Positions 27,113-36,936 of a DNA stretch of 64,000 bases are shown here, piece by piece. Numbering within the stretch: the first letter of the stretch is position 1; every line of letters starts with the position of its first letter. Made by a program: the position numbers and the translations under genes. Source of the DNA: an uncultured Pelagibacteraceae bacterium (GTDB taxonomy: Bacteria; Pseudomonadota; Alphaproteobacteria; Pelagibacterales; Pelagibacteraceae); NCBI GenBank assembly GCA_902606115.1, contig CACLFM010000003.1, forward strand, positions 1-64,000, given 5' to 3'. The notes beneath the pieces were generated by a model. The model had not been told where the DNA came from and did not search any database. It saw only the letters and a list, made by a program, of their open reading frames with translations.

Positions 27113-29481
27113 TTTCGCTTACTTGGAGAATTTACAGATGAAAATGGTAAAATTGAAATTGAAAAAAAGATTTCTTCATTTGGTTTTAAATCTTTATCTG
27201 AATAATAATCTTTGTTGTACTGTATAGCCGCAGTTAGGCAATCATTTTTATATTCATATATTAAATTATAATATTCAGTTAAATCTGTTTTCTTATTTCT
27301 TCTTGTTCTATATTTAAGAGAGTTTGAATCATCCAAGAGTAGCTTGATTTCATTTGAGTAGTGATTTTCACTTCCTACCTCATCATCTTCTTGTAAAAAT
27401 TCAAATGTGGTTACAAATTTATTTATAGTTATATCAGCTTTGATAAAGTTGTAATTTGTGGAACTTAAATCATTGTCAACGGAAAAATTATAATCAAAAT
27501 TAATATTTTCATTTGGCCTAAAGTTAAAAGAGCCAATTAAGTCTGATGTTTTATTATTTATTGTAGAACTAACTGGAAGCTTATTTTCATTTTTATCCCT
27601 TAAAACAGATGCTAATCCAGCGGTTAATATATTTTCATTTTCTTTATTAGCTAATTTATACTCACCTCCCAAAGTTAATGATTGACCACCTTCTAAACTA
27701 TCGTTTAGACCCAACCTATTCTGAGTAAATATATTCTTAAAATCAATTTTTCTGTCTAGTTTTTTTATATTTTTATTTTTATTTGGACTGTACATTAAAG
27801 CTGCCTTGCCAGATAAAAAACTATTATAATTTATACCCTCTTTTTTCATTGGGTAAGAGATATCATAAAAAAATGAGCCAAAGTTTTGTGATCTAAATTG
27901 ATTTGAATACTCTTTAGAATTATCACTTTCGGTAGTGACATTTTTAAAAAAAACATTAAATTTATTTACAAATCCTTCAGAGTTAATTTTAGGTACAGAT
28001 GAATATTTTAAATCATTAATTAAAACTTTTTCAAAAACATTAGTATTATAATTTTTGTGATATCCATTTGATGTTAAACTCAAATTATTTTTGAAATTTT
28101 TTGAAATTTCAAAACTTGGTAATAAATATTGATATCTATCACTTGATCTATCCTTTGTTAAATCTTCATAAGTTTCTGCTCTTGCTTGAATATATAAATC
28201 TTTATTATTACCTTTGAGAATTAAAAATGAATTTAACAATGAATTATTATTTGTAATTTCAGATTTTATTTTATGAGATTTCAGATAATTATTGTTTGAG
28301 GTAGTCTCTATATTAATTTCAAGCTCACTATTCTCAAAATAGGATAAGTTTAAAGCAGCTAACGTATTAGAAAAAAAATGTGTTTTTGAATTTTTTTTAC
28401 TTTTTTTTATACTTACATCTGAAATGTGTGAAAAATTTTTATTCTCTTGTCGATATTCATTTTGAAACAACCCCTCACTTTCTCCATAAATTTTCGGCGT
28501 GAAAGTAAAATCTTTATTTTTTGAGATTACTTTAAAGTATGGAACCGATAAAGAGTCACCCAATGAACTTGAGCTTTCAAATCCAGGCATTAAGAATCCA
28601 GATTGTCTTTTAACAGTTGGGTCAGGATGAAAAAATTTAGGAAAGTAAATTACAGGTTTATCATATATTTCTAACCATGCATTTTTATAATAAATAGTAC
28701 TTTTTGATTTATCATGTTTTATCTCCCCGGCTTTAAATTGCCATGGAGGACATTTGTCACCTCTTTTTTTGCATGTCGTAAAAACCCCTTTTTTAACCGA
28801 TGAAAAATTATTATCGCTGTAAAAATAATTACCTCTTAACCTTGGATCATTTTCTTGACTATTAAAACTACCTTTAAAAAAGTCTATTTTAACATTATCT
28901 CCAATGACTTCATTATTTTCAAAGTCTATAATTGCGTTTTCAAAAAAATATTTGTTATTAATTTCATCTATCATTTTAACTAAGCTTATTTTAAGTAAAC
29001 TTTGGTTAAATAAATATTTTGTTTTTTCAGATGAGATTTTATTTCCAAAATTATCTTTAAAAGTTGAAAAATTGTTAGTTTTAATTTCTTTTTTATTTTT
29101 ATCATATAATACTTCTTGAGTATTAAATAATAGCTTATTTTCAAAATCAATTATTACATTTTTATTTAAAGAAATTGTTTCCTTATTTTTAAAGTAGATC
29201 AATTCATCACTAAAAATTTCTAAATTTTTTTCTAAGTGTTTAATACGTATATTTCCTTTAGCTTTTATAATCTGTTTCGATTTATCGTAATCCATTTCAT
29301 CAGCATAAATTATCTCTTTATCATTTATAATTTTGACGTTTTTTTTTGCTATTATTCTTTTTTCCTCATCTATTAATTCTATAAAATTTGCCTCAAATTT
29401 TATTTCTTCGCCAACTATATTTGATGTAAAAAATACATTTAACAGAAATATAAATATTAATTTTTTAACTTTATTTTTCAT
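27109..29481 (-). CDS. lptD: LPS-assembly protein LptD
   Basis: 790-residue outer-membrane beta barrel that inserts lipopolysaccharide into the outer leaflet. A signal peptide (about 1-24) precedes an OstA jelly-roll domain (about 25-190, with repeated short strands such as ADEMDYDKSKQIIKAKGNI) and a large barrel. The plug/barrel junction contains PVIYFPKFFHPDPTVKRQSG, a conserved LptD segment. Cysteines are few. It lies between lptG and surA in the same orientation with short overlaps. Confidence 0.92.
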   Translation of the reverse strand: MKNKVKKLIFIFLLNVFFTSNIVGEEIKFEANFIELIDEEKRIIAKKNVKIINDKEIIYADEMDYDKSKQIIKAKGNIRIKHLEKNLEIFSDELIYFKNKETISLNKNVIIDFENKLLFNTQEVLYDKNKKEIKTNNFSTFKDNFGNKISSEKTKYLFNQSLLKISLVKMIDEINNKYFFENAIIDFENNEVIGDNVKIDFFKGSFNSQENDPRLRGNYFYSDNNFSSVKKGVFTTCKKRGDKCPPWQFKAGEIKHDKSKSTIYYKNAWLEIYDKPVIYFPKFFHPDPTVKRQSGFLMPGFESSSSLGDSLSVPYFKVISKNKDFTFTPKIYGESEGLFQNEYRQENKNFSHISDVSIKKSKKNSKTHFFSNTLAALNLSYFENSELEINIETTSNNNYLKSHKIKSEITNNNSLLNSFLILKGNNKDLYIQARAETYEDLTKDRSSDRYQYLLPSFEISKNFKNNLSLTSNGYHKNYNTNVFEKVLINDLKYSSVPKINSEGFVNKFNVFFKNVTTESDNSKEYSNQFRSQNFGSFFYDISYPMKKEGINYNSFLSGKAALMYSPNKNKNIKKLDRKIDFKNIFTQNRLGLNDSLEGGQSLTLGGEYKLANKENENILTAGLASVLRDKNENKLPVSSTINNKTSDLIGSFNFRPNENINFDYNFSVDNDLSSTNYNFIKADITINKFVTTFEFLQEDDEVGSENHYSNEIKLLLDDSNSLKYRTRRNKKTDLTEYYNLIYEYKNDCLTAAIQYNKDYYSDKDLKPNEEIFFSISILPFSSVNSPSKRK

Positions 29482-30553
29482 TAACTCTAATTAAGCTTAT
29501 AGTTGAAATTAGCATAATAATAATCAAAGGTATCCAAATAGAAATTTCAATTGGTATTTGTTCATTTTTTCCCAGTTCCTCAAAAAAGAAACTTAAATAG
29601 TAAATTATGACAGAAATTAGAATACCAAAAATAAGATGAAATATCTTAGATTTGTTATGTTTTATATTAAGCATGATTGTAGAAGCCAATATCGTCATAA
29701 TGGTCAAATAAAAAGGAAATGATATTAACTTTTGAATTGCCGAACTTACTTCAGTCGATGAATAATTAATACTTTCATATTTTTTTCTTAAATCATTTAA
29801 TTCAAAAATATTTAGAGATGACAAATTTGAAAAAAGTGAGTTTACATCGTTATAATTAAGATTAGTTAATAAATAGTAATTTTGAATATATTTATTTTTC
29901 CCTTTTGAATCTGAGATTAGTGCATCTTTTATTAACCATGATTTATTTTCAATAATTATTTTTTTTGAAATTATATTTTTCTTGAAATCAAAGTTTTTAT
30001 CAAATTGCAAAACATCAACATCATATAAAATGTTGTTACTAAATCTATTTGCATTAATTATGTTGATATTTTCTCCTACTTCGTCTTTTATCCATATTCC
30101 ATTTTCTGTTATTACTGCCAAATATTTGTTATCTTTAGCGTATGAATTTTTAAGATTAAGATATGAATGTTTAAGGCTTGATGAAAAATTGTAATACACA
30201 GTTATTATTATTAAGCCAATTAAAAAACTTAAAACCGATAAAATTTTTATAATTTTCAAGTTATCAAGACCAAAATTTTTTAGTACTATAATTTCATTCT
30301 GGTCAATTAATTTTATAAAAGCAAATTGCGCTGTTATTAAAAATATAAAAGGAAAAATATCAAATATAATTGATGGTATGTTTAAAAAAGTTAAAAATAT
30401 TGGTAGCGTTAGAGAAACTTCGAGGTCTTTAAAAAAATTAATTTCTTCAAATATATTTAAAATGAATGCTAAAGATACAAATACAATAAATGTTTTAAGT
30501 AATGTTGAAGTAAAAACTTTACTCAAATAAATTTGATAAGTCTTAATTATCAT
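29471..30553 (-). CDS. lptG: LPS export permease LptG
   Basis: About 360-residue YjgP/YjgQ permease with three N-terminal helices, a periplasmic beta-jelly-roll-like domain (about 130-270) and three C-terminal helices. With LptF and LptB it extracts LPS from the inner membrane. I chose ATG 30553 (MIIKTYQ), because its ATGA overlaps the lptF stop by four bases, over the codon at 30565. Being second in the pair and adjacent to lptD supports G rather than F. Confidence 0.88.
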   Translation of the reverse strand: MIIKTYQIYLSKVFTSTLLKTFIVFVSLAFILNIFEEINFFKDLEVSLTLPIFLTFLNIPSIIFDIFPFIFLITAQFAFIKLIDQNEIIVLKNFGLDNLKIIKILSVLSFLIGLIIITVYYNFSSSLKHSYLNLKNSYAKDNKYLAVITENGIWIKDEVGENINIINANRFSNNILYDVDVLQFDKNFDFKKNIISKKIIIENKSWLIKDALISDSKGKNKYIQNYYLLTNLNYNDVNSLFSNLSSLNIFELNDLRKKYESINYSSTEVSSAIQKLISFPFYLTIMTILASTIMLNIKHNKSKIFHLIFGILISVIIYYLSFFFEELGKNEQIPIEISIWIPLIIIMLISTISLIRVNEK

Positions 30554-31680
30554 ACAGGTATCCAATTTAATTTTTTAATAAAAGATATATAAAATAAAAA
30601 AAATAATATAAATGGTGTTAAAATTATAAAAAAACTCTCATACATGTTTGCTGAATAAAATTTTGTTGAAATTTCAGAAATAGAAATAATAATGACACCG
30701 GTTGTAAAAATTTTAAATTTATAATTAGAGAAACCTTGAGAATTTTTTGATTTAATGAGTAAAAGTCCCCCAATTAAAGCCAGCAAAGGAATATAAAAGG
30801 GTTTAAAAACTCTTGTATATAATTCTTGAGATATTTTATTTTCTAGATTTAAAGACTTATCACACACAAATGGAAAATTATTTTCTGTTTGTTCTTTTGG
30901 TTTATCGATTTTAAACAGGCAATAAAATAAGTTTTTTGTATTTACTTCCTGTATTTTTGGAGTTTTTGTAGTCTTTGAAGTGTATTTAGACAAATTTATT
31001 TGTGTCTCGTTAAAATCAAATGAATTAGTTTTACCCTCATTAATATTTAATATTTTACCATTAGTTAGAATTAAGAAATTATTACCTTCTATTTCAGAAA
31101 AATAACCTTTTTTTGCATAAATTATTTTTGATTTCTGTTTAGTAAACGAGTCTTTAATTATTATATTTTCTAATTTATCCTCAAATTTCCTATCAGAATA
31201 TATTGTTAATCTTTCGACTGTATCAATAAACTTTTTTGGCTTCACTAGAAGAGGCAAATAATCAATATTTGACTCTCTTAAAAAAGATCTTGCTTTATCT
31301 TGAGAGATTGGAACAAAATATAAACTAAATAAAGAGTTCAATATCAGAAAAAAGAATGAATAAGTTATGATGATATTTATAAAAGTTAGTTTATTAATTC
31401 CATTTGTCCAAAAAATTAATGTCTGATTTTGTTCCTCATATTTTATTAATGTCCAAAAAATTGAGAAAAAAAACATAAAAGGTAAAAGTTTACTGAAAAT
31501 CTTAGGTAAGCTGTAAATGGTATATAAAAAATATACCTTAAAGCTATGACCATCCTCTGTTACAAATTCCAGATAATTTACAGCTTGTATGACCCAAACT
31601 ATTATTGTCACAGCACAACTAGATAATATAAAAAACTCTGTAGTTTCTCTTAAAAAATTTTTAAAAATTATTTTTTTCAT
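30550..31680 (-). CDS. lptF: LPS export permease LptF
   Basis: 376-residue YjgP/YjgQ permease, partner of LptG. Helices are at about 17-37, 55-75 and 100-125, then a periplasmic domain, then three C-terminal helices from about 290. The segment KLLPFMFFFSIFWTLIKYEEQNQTLIFWTNGI is a typical YjgP core (given here as residues about 62-93). It is the first gene of the minus-strand LPS operon, divergent from pepA with about 54 bases between. Confidence 0.88.
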   Translation of the reverse strand: MKKIIFKNFLRETTEFFILSSCAVTIIVWVIQAVNYLEFVTEDGHSFKVYFLYTIYSLPKIFSKLLPFMFFFSIFWTLIKYEEQNQTLIFWTNGINKLTFINIIITYSFFFLILNSLFSLYFVPISQDKARSFLRESNIDYLPLLVKPKKFIDTVERLTIYSDRKFEDKLENIIIKDSFTKQKSKIIYAKKGYFSEIEGNNFLILTNGKILNINEGKTNSFDFNETQINLSKYTSKTTKTPKIQEVNTKNLFYCLFKIDKPKEQTENNFPFVCDKSLNLENKISQELYTRVFKPFYIPLLALIGGLLLIKSKNSQGFSNYKFKIFTTGVIIISISEISTKFYSANMYESFFIILTPFILFFLFYISFIKKLNWIPV

Positions 31681-31734
31681 TGAAATTTTTTAAAATAATC
31701 ATATACACGTTTTGTTAGAAATTTGAATAAAATT

Positions 31735-33189
31735 ATGATTTTAAAAGAAAAATATGTAAAATCTGCGAAATTAGACAATCTTTCAGGGTCGATTATTTTC
31801 TTTGCCAATAAACATTCTGAAATAAGAAATATAAACAAAATATTAAATCAAACACAGAGTAATTTATTTAAAAAAAATCTAAAAAATAATAATAAAAAAA
31901 AAGAAATTTTTTCTTTTGATATCAGTCATGATCAAAAGATAATCATTTTTTCTTTAAAAAAACATCAAAATTCTTTTGAAAAAACCGGAGCAAGACTGTT
32001 TGAATTTTTTAAAAATGAGAATTTAAATAAAATTCATATTTTTGGAGATACAATTGAAAGTTCAAATAACATTAAATGTTTACATGAGTTAGCTCATGGG
32101 ATGAAATTAAAATCTTACTCTTTTGATAAATATTTAACAAAAAAAGATACTGAAACATTAAATTTAAACATTATAACTAAAGAAAGGGTAAATTTAAAAT
32201 TAATCAAAAATTTAAATGCAGTAGAAAAAGGTGTTAATTTTACAAAGGATCTTGTTTCTGAACCCGGTAATGTTCTGCATCCTGATGAGTATGCGAAACG
32301 TTTAACTTTCTTAAGAAAATTAGGTTTAAAAATTACAGTTTACAATACTAACAAGCTTAAAAAATTAAAATGTAACGCTTTACTAGGAGTAGGCCAAGGA
32401 AGTTCAAGAGGATCATACATTGTAACAATGGAATGGAATGGGAATAAAAAGCAAAAAAAACCCTTAGCTTTTGTTGGTAAAGGCGTTTGTTTCGATACAG
32501 GTGGTATTTCTTTAAAGCCTGCCAGATTTATGGAAGACATGACCTATGATATGGCTGGATCAGCTGTCGTCGTTGGTCTTCTTAAAAGTTTAGCTTTGAG
32601 GAAAGCTAAGGTAAATGTGGTGGGTGTAGTTGGACTTGTGGAAAACATGGTGAGTGGGAATGCTCAAAGACCAGGAGATATTGTAAAGTCATTTAGTGGA
32701 AAAACTATTGAAGTTTTAAATACTGATGCGGAAGGTAGGCTAGTTTTAGCAGATGCAATTACTTTTACTGAAAAAAAATTTAAACCAAATTTAATAATTG
32801 ACTTAGCAACTTTAACAGGTGCCATAGTTGTTGCCTTGGGATCTGAGTATGCAGGTTTATTTTCTAATGATGATAAATTATCTAAAAAACTTTTTGATGC
32901 TGGAGAAAAGGTAGATGAAAAAGTATGGAGACTGCCTCTTCATGAAAATTATGACAAGTTAATGAATTCTAAAAATGCAGACATGCAAAATATTAATTAT
33001 GTAGGTGGCGCAGGATCAACAACGGCAGCTCAATTTTTACAGAGGTTTATAATTAATAAAACACCATGGGCTCACCTCGATATTGCAGGAATGGCTTTTT
33101 CAAAATATGCAGGCTCATTAAATTCAAGTGGTGCAACTGGATATGGTGTAAGACTTTTAGACAAGTTTGTTGAGGATAACTATGAATAA
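31735..33189 (+). CDS. pepA: Leucyl aminopeptidase (M17)
   Basis: About 484-residue cytosolic aminopeptidase with two metal ions. Metal-binding signatures are FVGKGVCFDTGGISLKP and the strict M17 motif NTDAEGRLVLAD. I prefer ATG 31735 over an in-frame TTG at 31723, as no ribosome site favours the latter. PepA in some bacteria also binds DNA. The end overlaps ndk by 8 bases; holC, commonly in between, is absent. Confidence 0.94.
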   Translation: MILKEKYVKSAKLDNLSGSIIFFANKHSEIRNINKILNQTQSNLFKKNLKNNNKKKEIFSFDISHDQKIIIFSLKKHQNSFEKTGARLFEFFKNENLNKIHIFGDTIESSNNIKCLHELAHGMKLKSYSFDKYLTKKDTETLNLNIITKERVNLKLIKNLNAVEKGVNFTKDLVSEPGNVLHPDEYAKRLTFLRKLGLKITVYNTNKLKKLKCNALLGVGQGSSRGSYIVTMEWNGNKKQKKPLAFVGKGVCFDTGGISLKPARFMEDMTYDMAGSAVVVGLLKSLALRKAKVNVVGVVGLVENMVSGNAQRPGDIVKSFSGKTIEVLNTDAEGRLVLADAITFTEKKFKPNLIIDLATLTGAIVVALGSEYAGLFSNDDKLSKKLFDAGEKVDEKVWRLPLHENYDKLMNSKNADMQNINYVGGAGSTTAAQFLQRFIINKTPWAHLDIAGMAFSKYAGSLNSSGATGYGVRLLDKFVEDNYE

Positions 33190-33592
33190 TATGGAAGAAA
33201 CTCTATCGATAATCAAACCAGATGCCATGGAGAGAAATCTTGAGGACAAAATAAAGAATATATTTATTAATAATAATTTTGATATTGTTAAGGAAAAAAA
33301 AGTAAAACTTGAAAAAAAAGATGCAGAATTATTTTATAAAGTTCACGAAACAAAGCCATTTTATAACGATTTATGTAATTATTTATCTTCTGGCCCAGTT
33401 TTAGTTATGGTACTCAAAAAAGACAATGCGATTGTTGAAAATAGGAAAATAATGGGAGCAACTAATCCGCAGGAGGCAAAACCGGGGACAATTAGAAAAG
33501 AATTTGGAATTTCGATTGATAAAAACTCTGTTCATGGATCTGATAGTTTAGAAAATGCTGAGAAAGAAATAAATTTTTTTTTTAAGGATTAG
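33182..33592 (+). CDS. ndk: Nucleoside diphosphate kinase
   Basis: 136-residue enzyme that balances nucleoside triphosphate pools. It has the N-terminal LSIIKPDAMERN, the RKIMGATNPQEAKPGTIR loop and the phosphorylated His118 in NSVHGSDS. ATG 33182 overlaps the pepA stop; ATG 33191 is an alternative. Its end overlaps convergent purN by 11 bases. Confidence 0.95.
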   Translation: MNNMEETLSIIKPDAMERNLEDKIKNIFINNNFDIVKEKKVKLEKKDAELFYKVHETKPFYNDLCNYLSSGPVLVMVLKKDNAIVENRKIMGATNPQEAKPGTIRKEFGISIDKNSVHGSDSLENAEKEINFFFKD

Positions 33593-34166
33593 ATAAGATT
33601 TTTTCTATAACTTTTGGATAAATTTTGTGTTCTATATTTAAAACTTTTTTTTCAATAGATTTTGCATTATCTTCCCTAGTAATACGAATTTTTTTTTGAA
33701 AAATAATTTTACCTGAGTCTAAATATCTATTTACGAAGTGAACTGTACATCCAGTAAATTTCTCACCATTTGATATTACTCTTTTGTGAGTATTAAGACC
33801 TTTATATTTTGGTAATAATGATGGATGAATGTTAACAATTTTTCCATTGTATAATTTAATAAAATATGCCGGTAATATTTTCATAAATCCCGCTAGACAT
33901 ACTAAGTCTATATTTTCTTTTTTTAAAATTTGAATAACTTTATTTCCAAGCCTTTTTGATTTGGTAAAATCAATAAAATAATTTTTAATATTATATTTTT
34001 TAGCAATTAATAAGCCATTTACTTTTTTGTTATTTGAAATAACAATCCTAACATTATAGCAAGCTTTTTTTTTTTTAGAATATGCAATAATAGATTTTAA
34101 ATTTGAACCTCTCCCAGAAATAAAAACTGCAATATTATATTTTAATTTACCATCTGATTTTTTCAT
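33582..34166 (-). CDS. purN: Phosphoribosylglycinamide formyltransferase
   Basis: 194-residue GAR transformylase using 10-formyl-THF in purine synthesis. Visible are NIAVFISGRGSNLKSII at the N-terminus, GKIVNIHPSLLPKYKG with the catalytic Asn/His pair and GCTVHFVN further on, with the DSGKIIFQKKI loop. The start lies 20 bases inside the end of purM, so translation is coupled. Confidence 0.95.
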   Translation of the reverse strand: MKKSDGKLKYNIAVFISGRGSNLKSIIAYSKKKKACYNVRIVISNNKKVNGLLIAKKYNIKNYFIDFTKSKRLGNKVIQILKKENIDLVCLAGFMKILPAYFIKLYNGKIVNIHPSLLPKYKGLNTHKRVISNGEKFTGCTVHFVNRYLDSGKIIFQKKIRITREDNAKSIEKKVLNIEHKIYPKVIEKILSNP

Positions 34167-35175
34167 TAAATAAAATTTTATTTTTTTTATTCTTAATTAA
34201 TTGACCAATTACATATGGTTCGTATTGTTTGCTAAAATATTTTTTTACTTTATGAATGTTTTCCTTTTTAACAATAAAACAAAAACCGACACCACAATTA
34301 AAAGTTTTTAGCATTTCTGGTTCACTTACGCCCTGACTTTTAATCCATTTAAAAATTGGTTTAACTTTTATTTTATCTAAATAAATATTTGCACAAATAT
34401 TATTAGGAATAATCCTAGTTAAATTTCCTGGCAAACCACCTCCAGTTATATGTGCACATCCGTGAATTAAACTTTTTTTTAATAAATTTTGAATTTCTTT
34501 TACATAAATTTTAGTTGGTTTTAATAATTCATTTTTTAAAAAATTATTTCGATTTATATTTATATTTTTTTTATTTAAAATTTTTCTAACCAGTGAATAT
34601 CCGTTCGAGTGAAGACCACTTGATGGAATTGCCATAATAATATCATTTTCTTTAATATTATTTTTTTTAAGTAATTTTTTTGAATCAACTACTCCTAAAG
34701 AAAAACCTGCTATATCAAATTTATTTTTAGAGTATGTTCCTGGCATTTCAGCAGTTTCGCCACCTTCCAAAATACATCCACTTATTTCACAACCTTTTTG
34801 AATTCCTTTAATAATTTTTTTAAGTTTATTTAAACTAATTTTATCAATAGATATATAATCTAAAAATATAATTGGCTTTGCTCCTTGAACTAAAATATCA
34901 TTTACACACATTGCGACTAGGTCTATACCAATGGTATCAAATTTGTTCAGTATGTTTGCTATCTCTATTTTCGTACCTACACCATCCGTACTTGAAACTA
35001 ATAATGGATTTTTTAAACCTTTAGGAATACTCGTAATAGAAGCGAAGCTTCCAATATTGTTGTTAACAAAGCTTGATTTATTTTTTTTTTTTGAATTTGC
35101 TATATATTTTACAAAATTTTCAGCTGCATTTATATTTACTCCGCTGTTTTCATATGTAAATTTATATTTTTTCAT
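34147..35175 (-). CDS. purM: Phosphoribosylformylglycinamidine cyclo-ligase
   Basis: 342-residue AIR synthetase. Typical segments are LVSSTDGVGTKIEIA, IGIDLVAMCVNDILVQGAKP, GCILEGGETAEMPG and HITGGGLPGNLTRI. The order purM-purN is conserved. It is divergent from the DUF2066 gene, with start codons only 10 bp apart, which leaves no room for ordinary promoters between them. Confidence 0.95.
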   Translation of the reverse strand: MKKYKFTYENSGVNINAAENFVKYIANSKKKNKSSFVNNNIGSFASITSIPKGLKNPLLVSSTDGVGTKIEIANILNKFDTIGIDLVAMCVNDILVQGAKPIIFLDYISIDKISLNKLKKIIKGIQKGCEISGCILEGGETAEMPGTYSKNKFDIAGFSLGVVDSKKLLKKNNIKENDIIMAIPSSGLHSNGYSLVRKILNKKNININRNNFLKNELLKPTKIYVKEIQNLLKKSLIHGCAHITGGGLPGNLTRIIPNNICANIYLDKIKVKPIFKWIKSQGVSEPEMLKTFNCGVGFCFIVKKENIHKVKKYFSKQYEPYVIGQLIKNKKNKILFNEKIRW

Positions 35176-35185
35176 ATATTAAAAT

Positions 35186-36262
35186 ATGTATACTAAAAAA
35201 AATATTTTCAAAATTCTATCTTGCACAATTATTTATTTATCCACTTTAATTTTTCTATCAATTCTAACGACAGGTGCACAAAGTAAAATTTTTAAAATAG
35301 AAGATATTGAAATTTCCGAACCTTTTGACGCTAATTTTAGTAAAGAAAAGGTAATCAATAGTGCCTTCTCTGTTGCGTTTGAAGAATTAACTTCAAGTAT
35401 TATCGTCACTAAGGACAAATCAAAGATCAAATACTCAAAGCTAAACGAAATTAAATATTTAGTTGAATCATTTGAGATAAAAAATGAAAGTTTTTTAGAT
35501 AAAAAATACATAGCAAAATTTAATGTTAATTTTAACAAAAAAAGAACACTTAATTTCTTTGAAAAAAAAAACATTTTTCCATCATTAAAAAAAAAGAGAG
35601 ACTTCCTTACAATATTAATTTTAATAGATAATGATAAAAATCAAATTTTTTTATACGAGAATAATCCTTTTTACAAAAATTGGAATAATAATAAAAAAAA
35701 ATATTTTTTAATAAATTATATTTTAATTGATGAAGATGTAGAGGACTTTAAACTAATTAATGAGAATAAAAATAATATAGAAAACTTCTATTTCGACAGA
35801 ATTATAAAGAAATATGATTTAGATGATTATATAGTATCAATTATTTTTAAAAACAATAAAGAATTACGTATTCTATCAAAATTCTTTTTTGACAAAGATT
35901 TAAAGATTATTAATAAAAAATATAAAAATATAAATTTAACCGACCAAGTTAAACTAGATGCTTTAATACTCGAAACAAAGACAAATCTTGAAGATCTATG
36001 GAAAAGTAATAATTTAATTAATACATCATTAAAGTTAGCAATAAACTTACAATTAAATCCAAAAGATAATTTAAAAATTATTAATCTAGAAAGAGAAATG
36101 GATGAAATAGATTTAATATATGATTATTACATAACAAAAATTTCTAGCTTAAATTTAAATTACAAAGTAATTTTCAATGGAAGCCCTAAACAATTTTTAA
36201 AAATTATGCGCGAAAAAAATATAACAATTAACACTGAAAACGGAACATGGAAAATAAAGTAA
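35186..36262 (+). CDS. DUF2066 family exported protein
   Basis: 358-residue protein with a signal-anchor segment at about 8-28 (ILSCTIIYLSTLIFLSILTT) followed by FKIEDIEISEPFDANFSKEK, the start of the DUF2066 domain. Function unknown. The position between purM (divergent) and hda (16-base overlap) is the conserved alphaproteobacterial arrangement and is the main support for the call beyond the N-terminal match. The second half is lysine- and asparagine-rich and poorly conserved. Confidence 0.75.
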   Translation: MYTKKNIFKILSCTIIYLSTLIFLSILTTGAQSKIFKIEDIEISEPFDANFSKEKVINSAFSVAFEELTSSIIVTKDKSKIKYSKLNEIKYLVESFEIKNESFLDKKYIAKFNVNFNKKRTLNFFEKKNIFPSLKKKRDFLTILILIDNDKNQIFLYENNPFYKNWNNNKKKYFLINYILIDEDVEDFKLINENKNNIENFYFDRIIKKYDLDDYIVSIIFKNNKELRILSKFFFDKDLKIINKKYKNINLTDQVKLDALILETKTNLEDLWKSNNLINTSLKLAINLQLNPKDNLKIINLEREMDEIDLIYDYYITKISSLNLNYKVIFNGSPKQFLKIMREKNITINTENGTWKIK

Positions 36263-36936
36263 AAGATTTAAGACAACAATTGTTTAATTTTCAATTTAAT
36301 AAAAGTTTTAACAAAAATGATTTTTTTGTAAGTGAAAGCAATTTTTATGCATATAATTTACTTCTAAGCTGGCCTAATTGGGAAAAAAAAATTATAAATA
36401 TTCATGGGGAGAGATATTCGGGAAAAACCCACTTAATTGAGATATTTTTGCAGAAAAATAATGGTTTGATAATAGATTTAAAAAAATTAAAAAATTATGA
36501 TTTAGATAAACTTAGATTTAATGAAAATATAATTATAGACAATATACCTGATAAATTTGACGAGAGTTTATTCTATACATTTATAGATACTATCGAGAAA
36601 TATAATAAATTTTTAATATTGACTTCTAACAAGTCATTAAAGGATCTAAATATTAAACTTAATGATTTAAGGTCTAGACTTAAAAATTGTCTATTTGCGG
36701 AAATTCAAAAACCTGATGATATTTTAATACAAGCTCTTATCACTAAAAATTTAGCAGACTATCAAATCACTTTAAACTTAAAACTGATAGATTTTATTTC
36801 AAAAAGAATTACGAGATCATACGGAAAAATTAGAGAATTTATATGTACAATTGATGAAATTAGTTTAAAAAAAAAAAAACCAATTAATATGAAAATAATT
36901 AAAGAAATTTTAGAGGATAAATTTGACGTTATATAG
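36247..36936 (+). CDS. hda: Hda-like DnaA-family protein
   Basis: 229-residue protein related to the AAA+ part of DnaA. It has a degenerate Walker A HGERYSGKTHL and a C-terminal lid region (LDFI...RITRSYGKIREFICTIDE). Hda helps convert DnaA-ATP to DnaA-ADP at the replisome clamp. The N-terminal QQLFNFQFNKSF may be the clamp-binding element (QLFNF-type). It overlaps DUF2066 upstream and aspS downstream. Confidence 0.83.
   Translation: MENKVKDLRQQLFNFQFNKSFNKNDFFVSESNFYAYNLLLSWPNWEKKIINIHGERYSGKTHLIEIFLQKNNGLIIDLKKLKNYDLDKLRFNENIIIDNIPDKFDESLFYTFIDTIEKYNKFLILTSNKSLKDLNIKLNDLRSRLKNCLFAEIQKPDDILIQALITKNLADYQITLNLKLIDFISKRITRSYGKIREFICTIDEISLKKKKPINMKIIKEILEDKFDVI
36912..36925 (+). promoter_or_regulatory. 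Ribosome binding site and TTG start of aspS
   Basis: AGAGGA at 36912-36917 stands 5 bases before the TTG at 36923-36925. The predicted protein then begins TLYRTHTCGELN, where RTHTCGEL is the conserved N-terminus of bacterial AspRS, and no ATG occurs nearby in frame. This fixes TTG as the start codon. Confidence 0.75.
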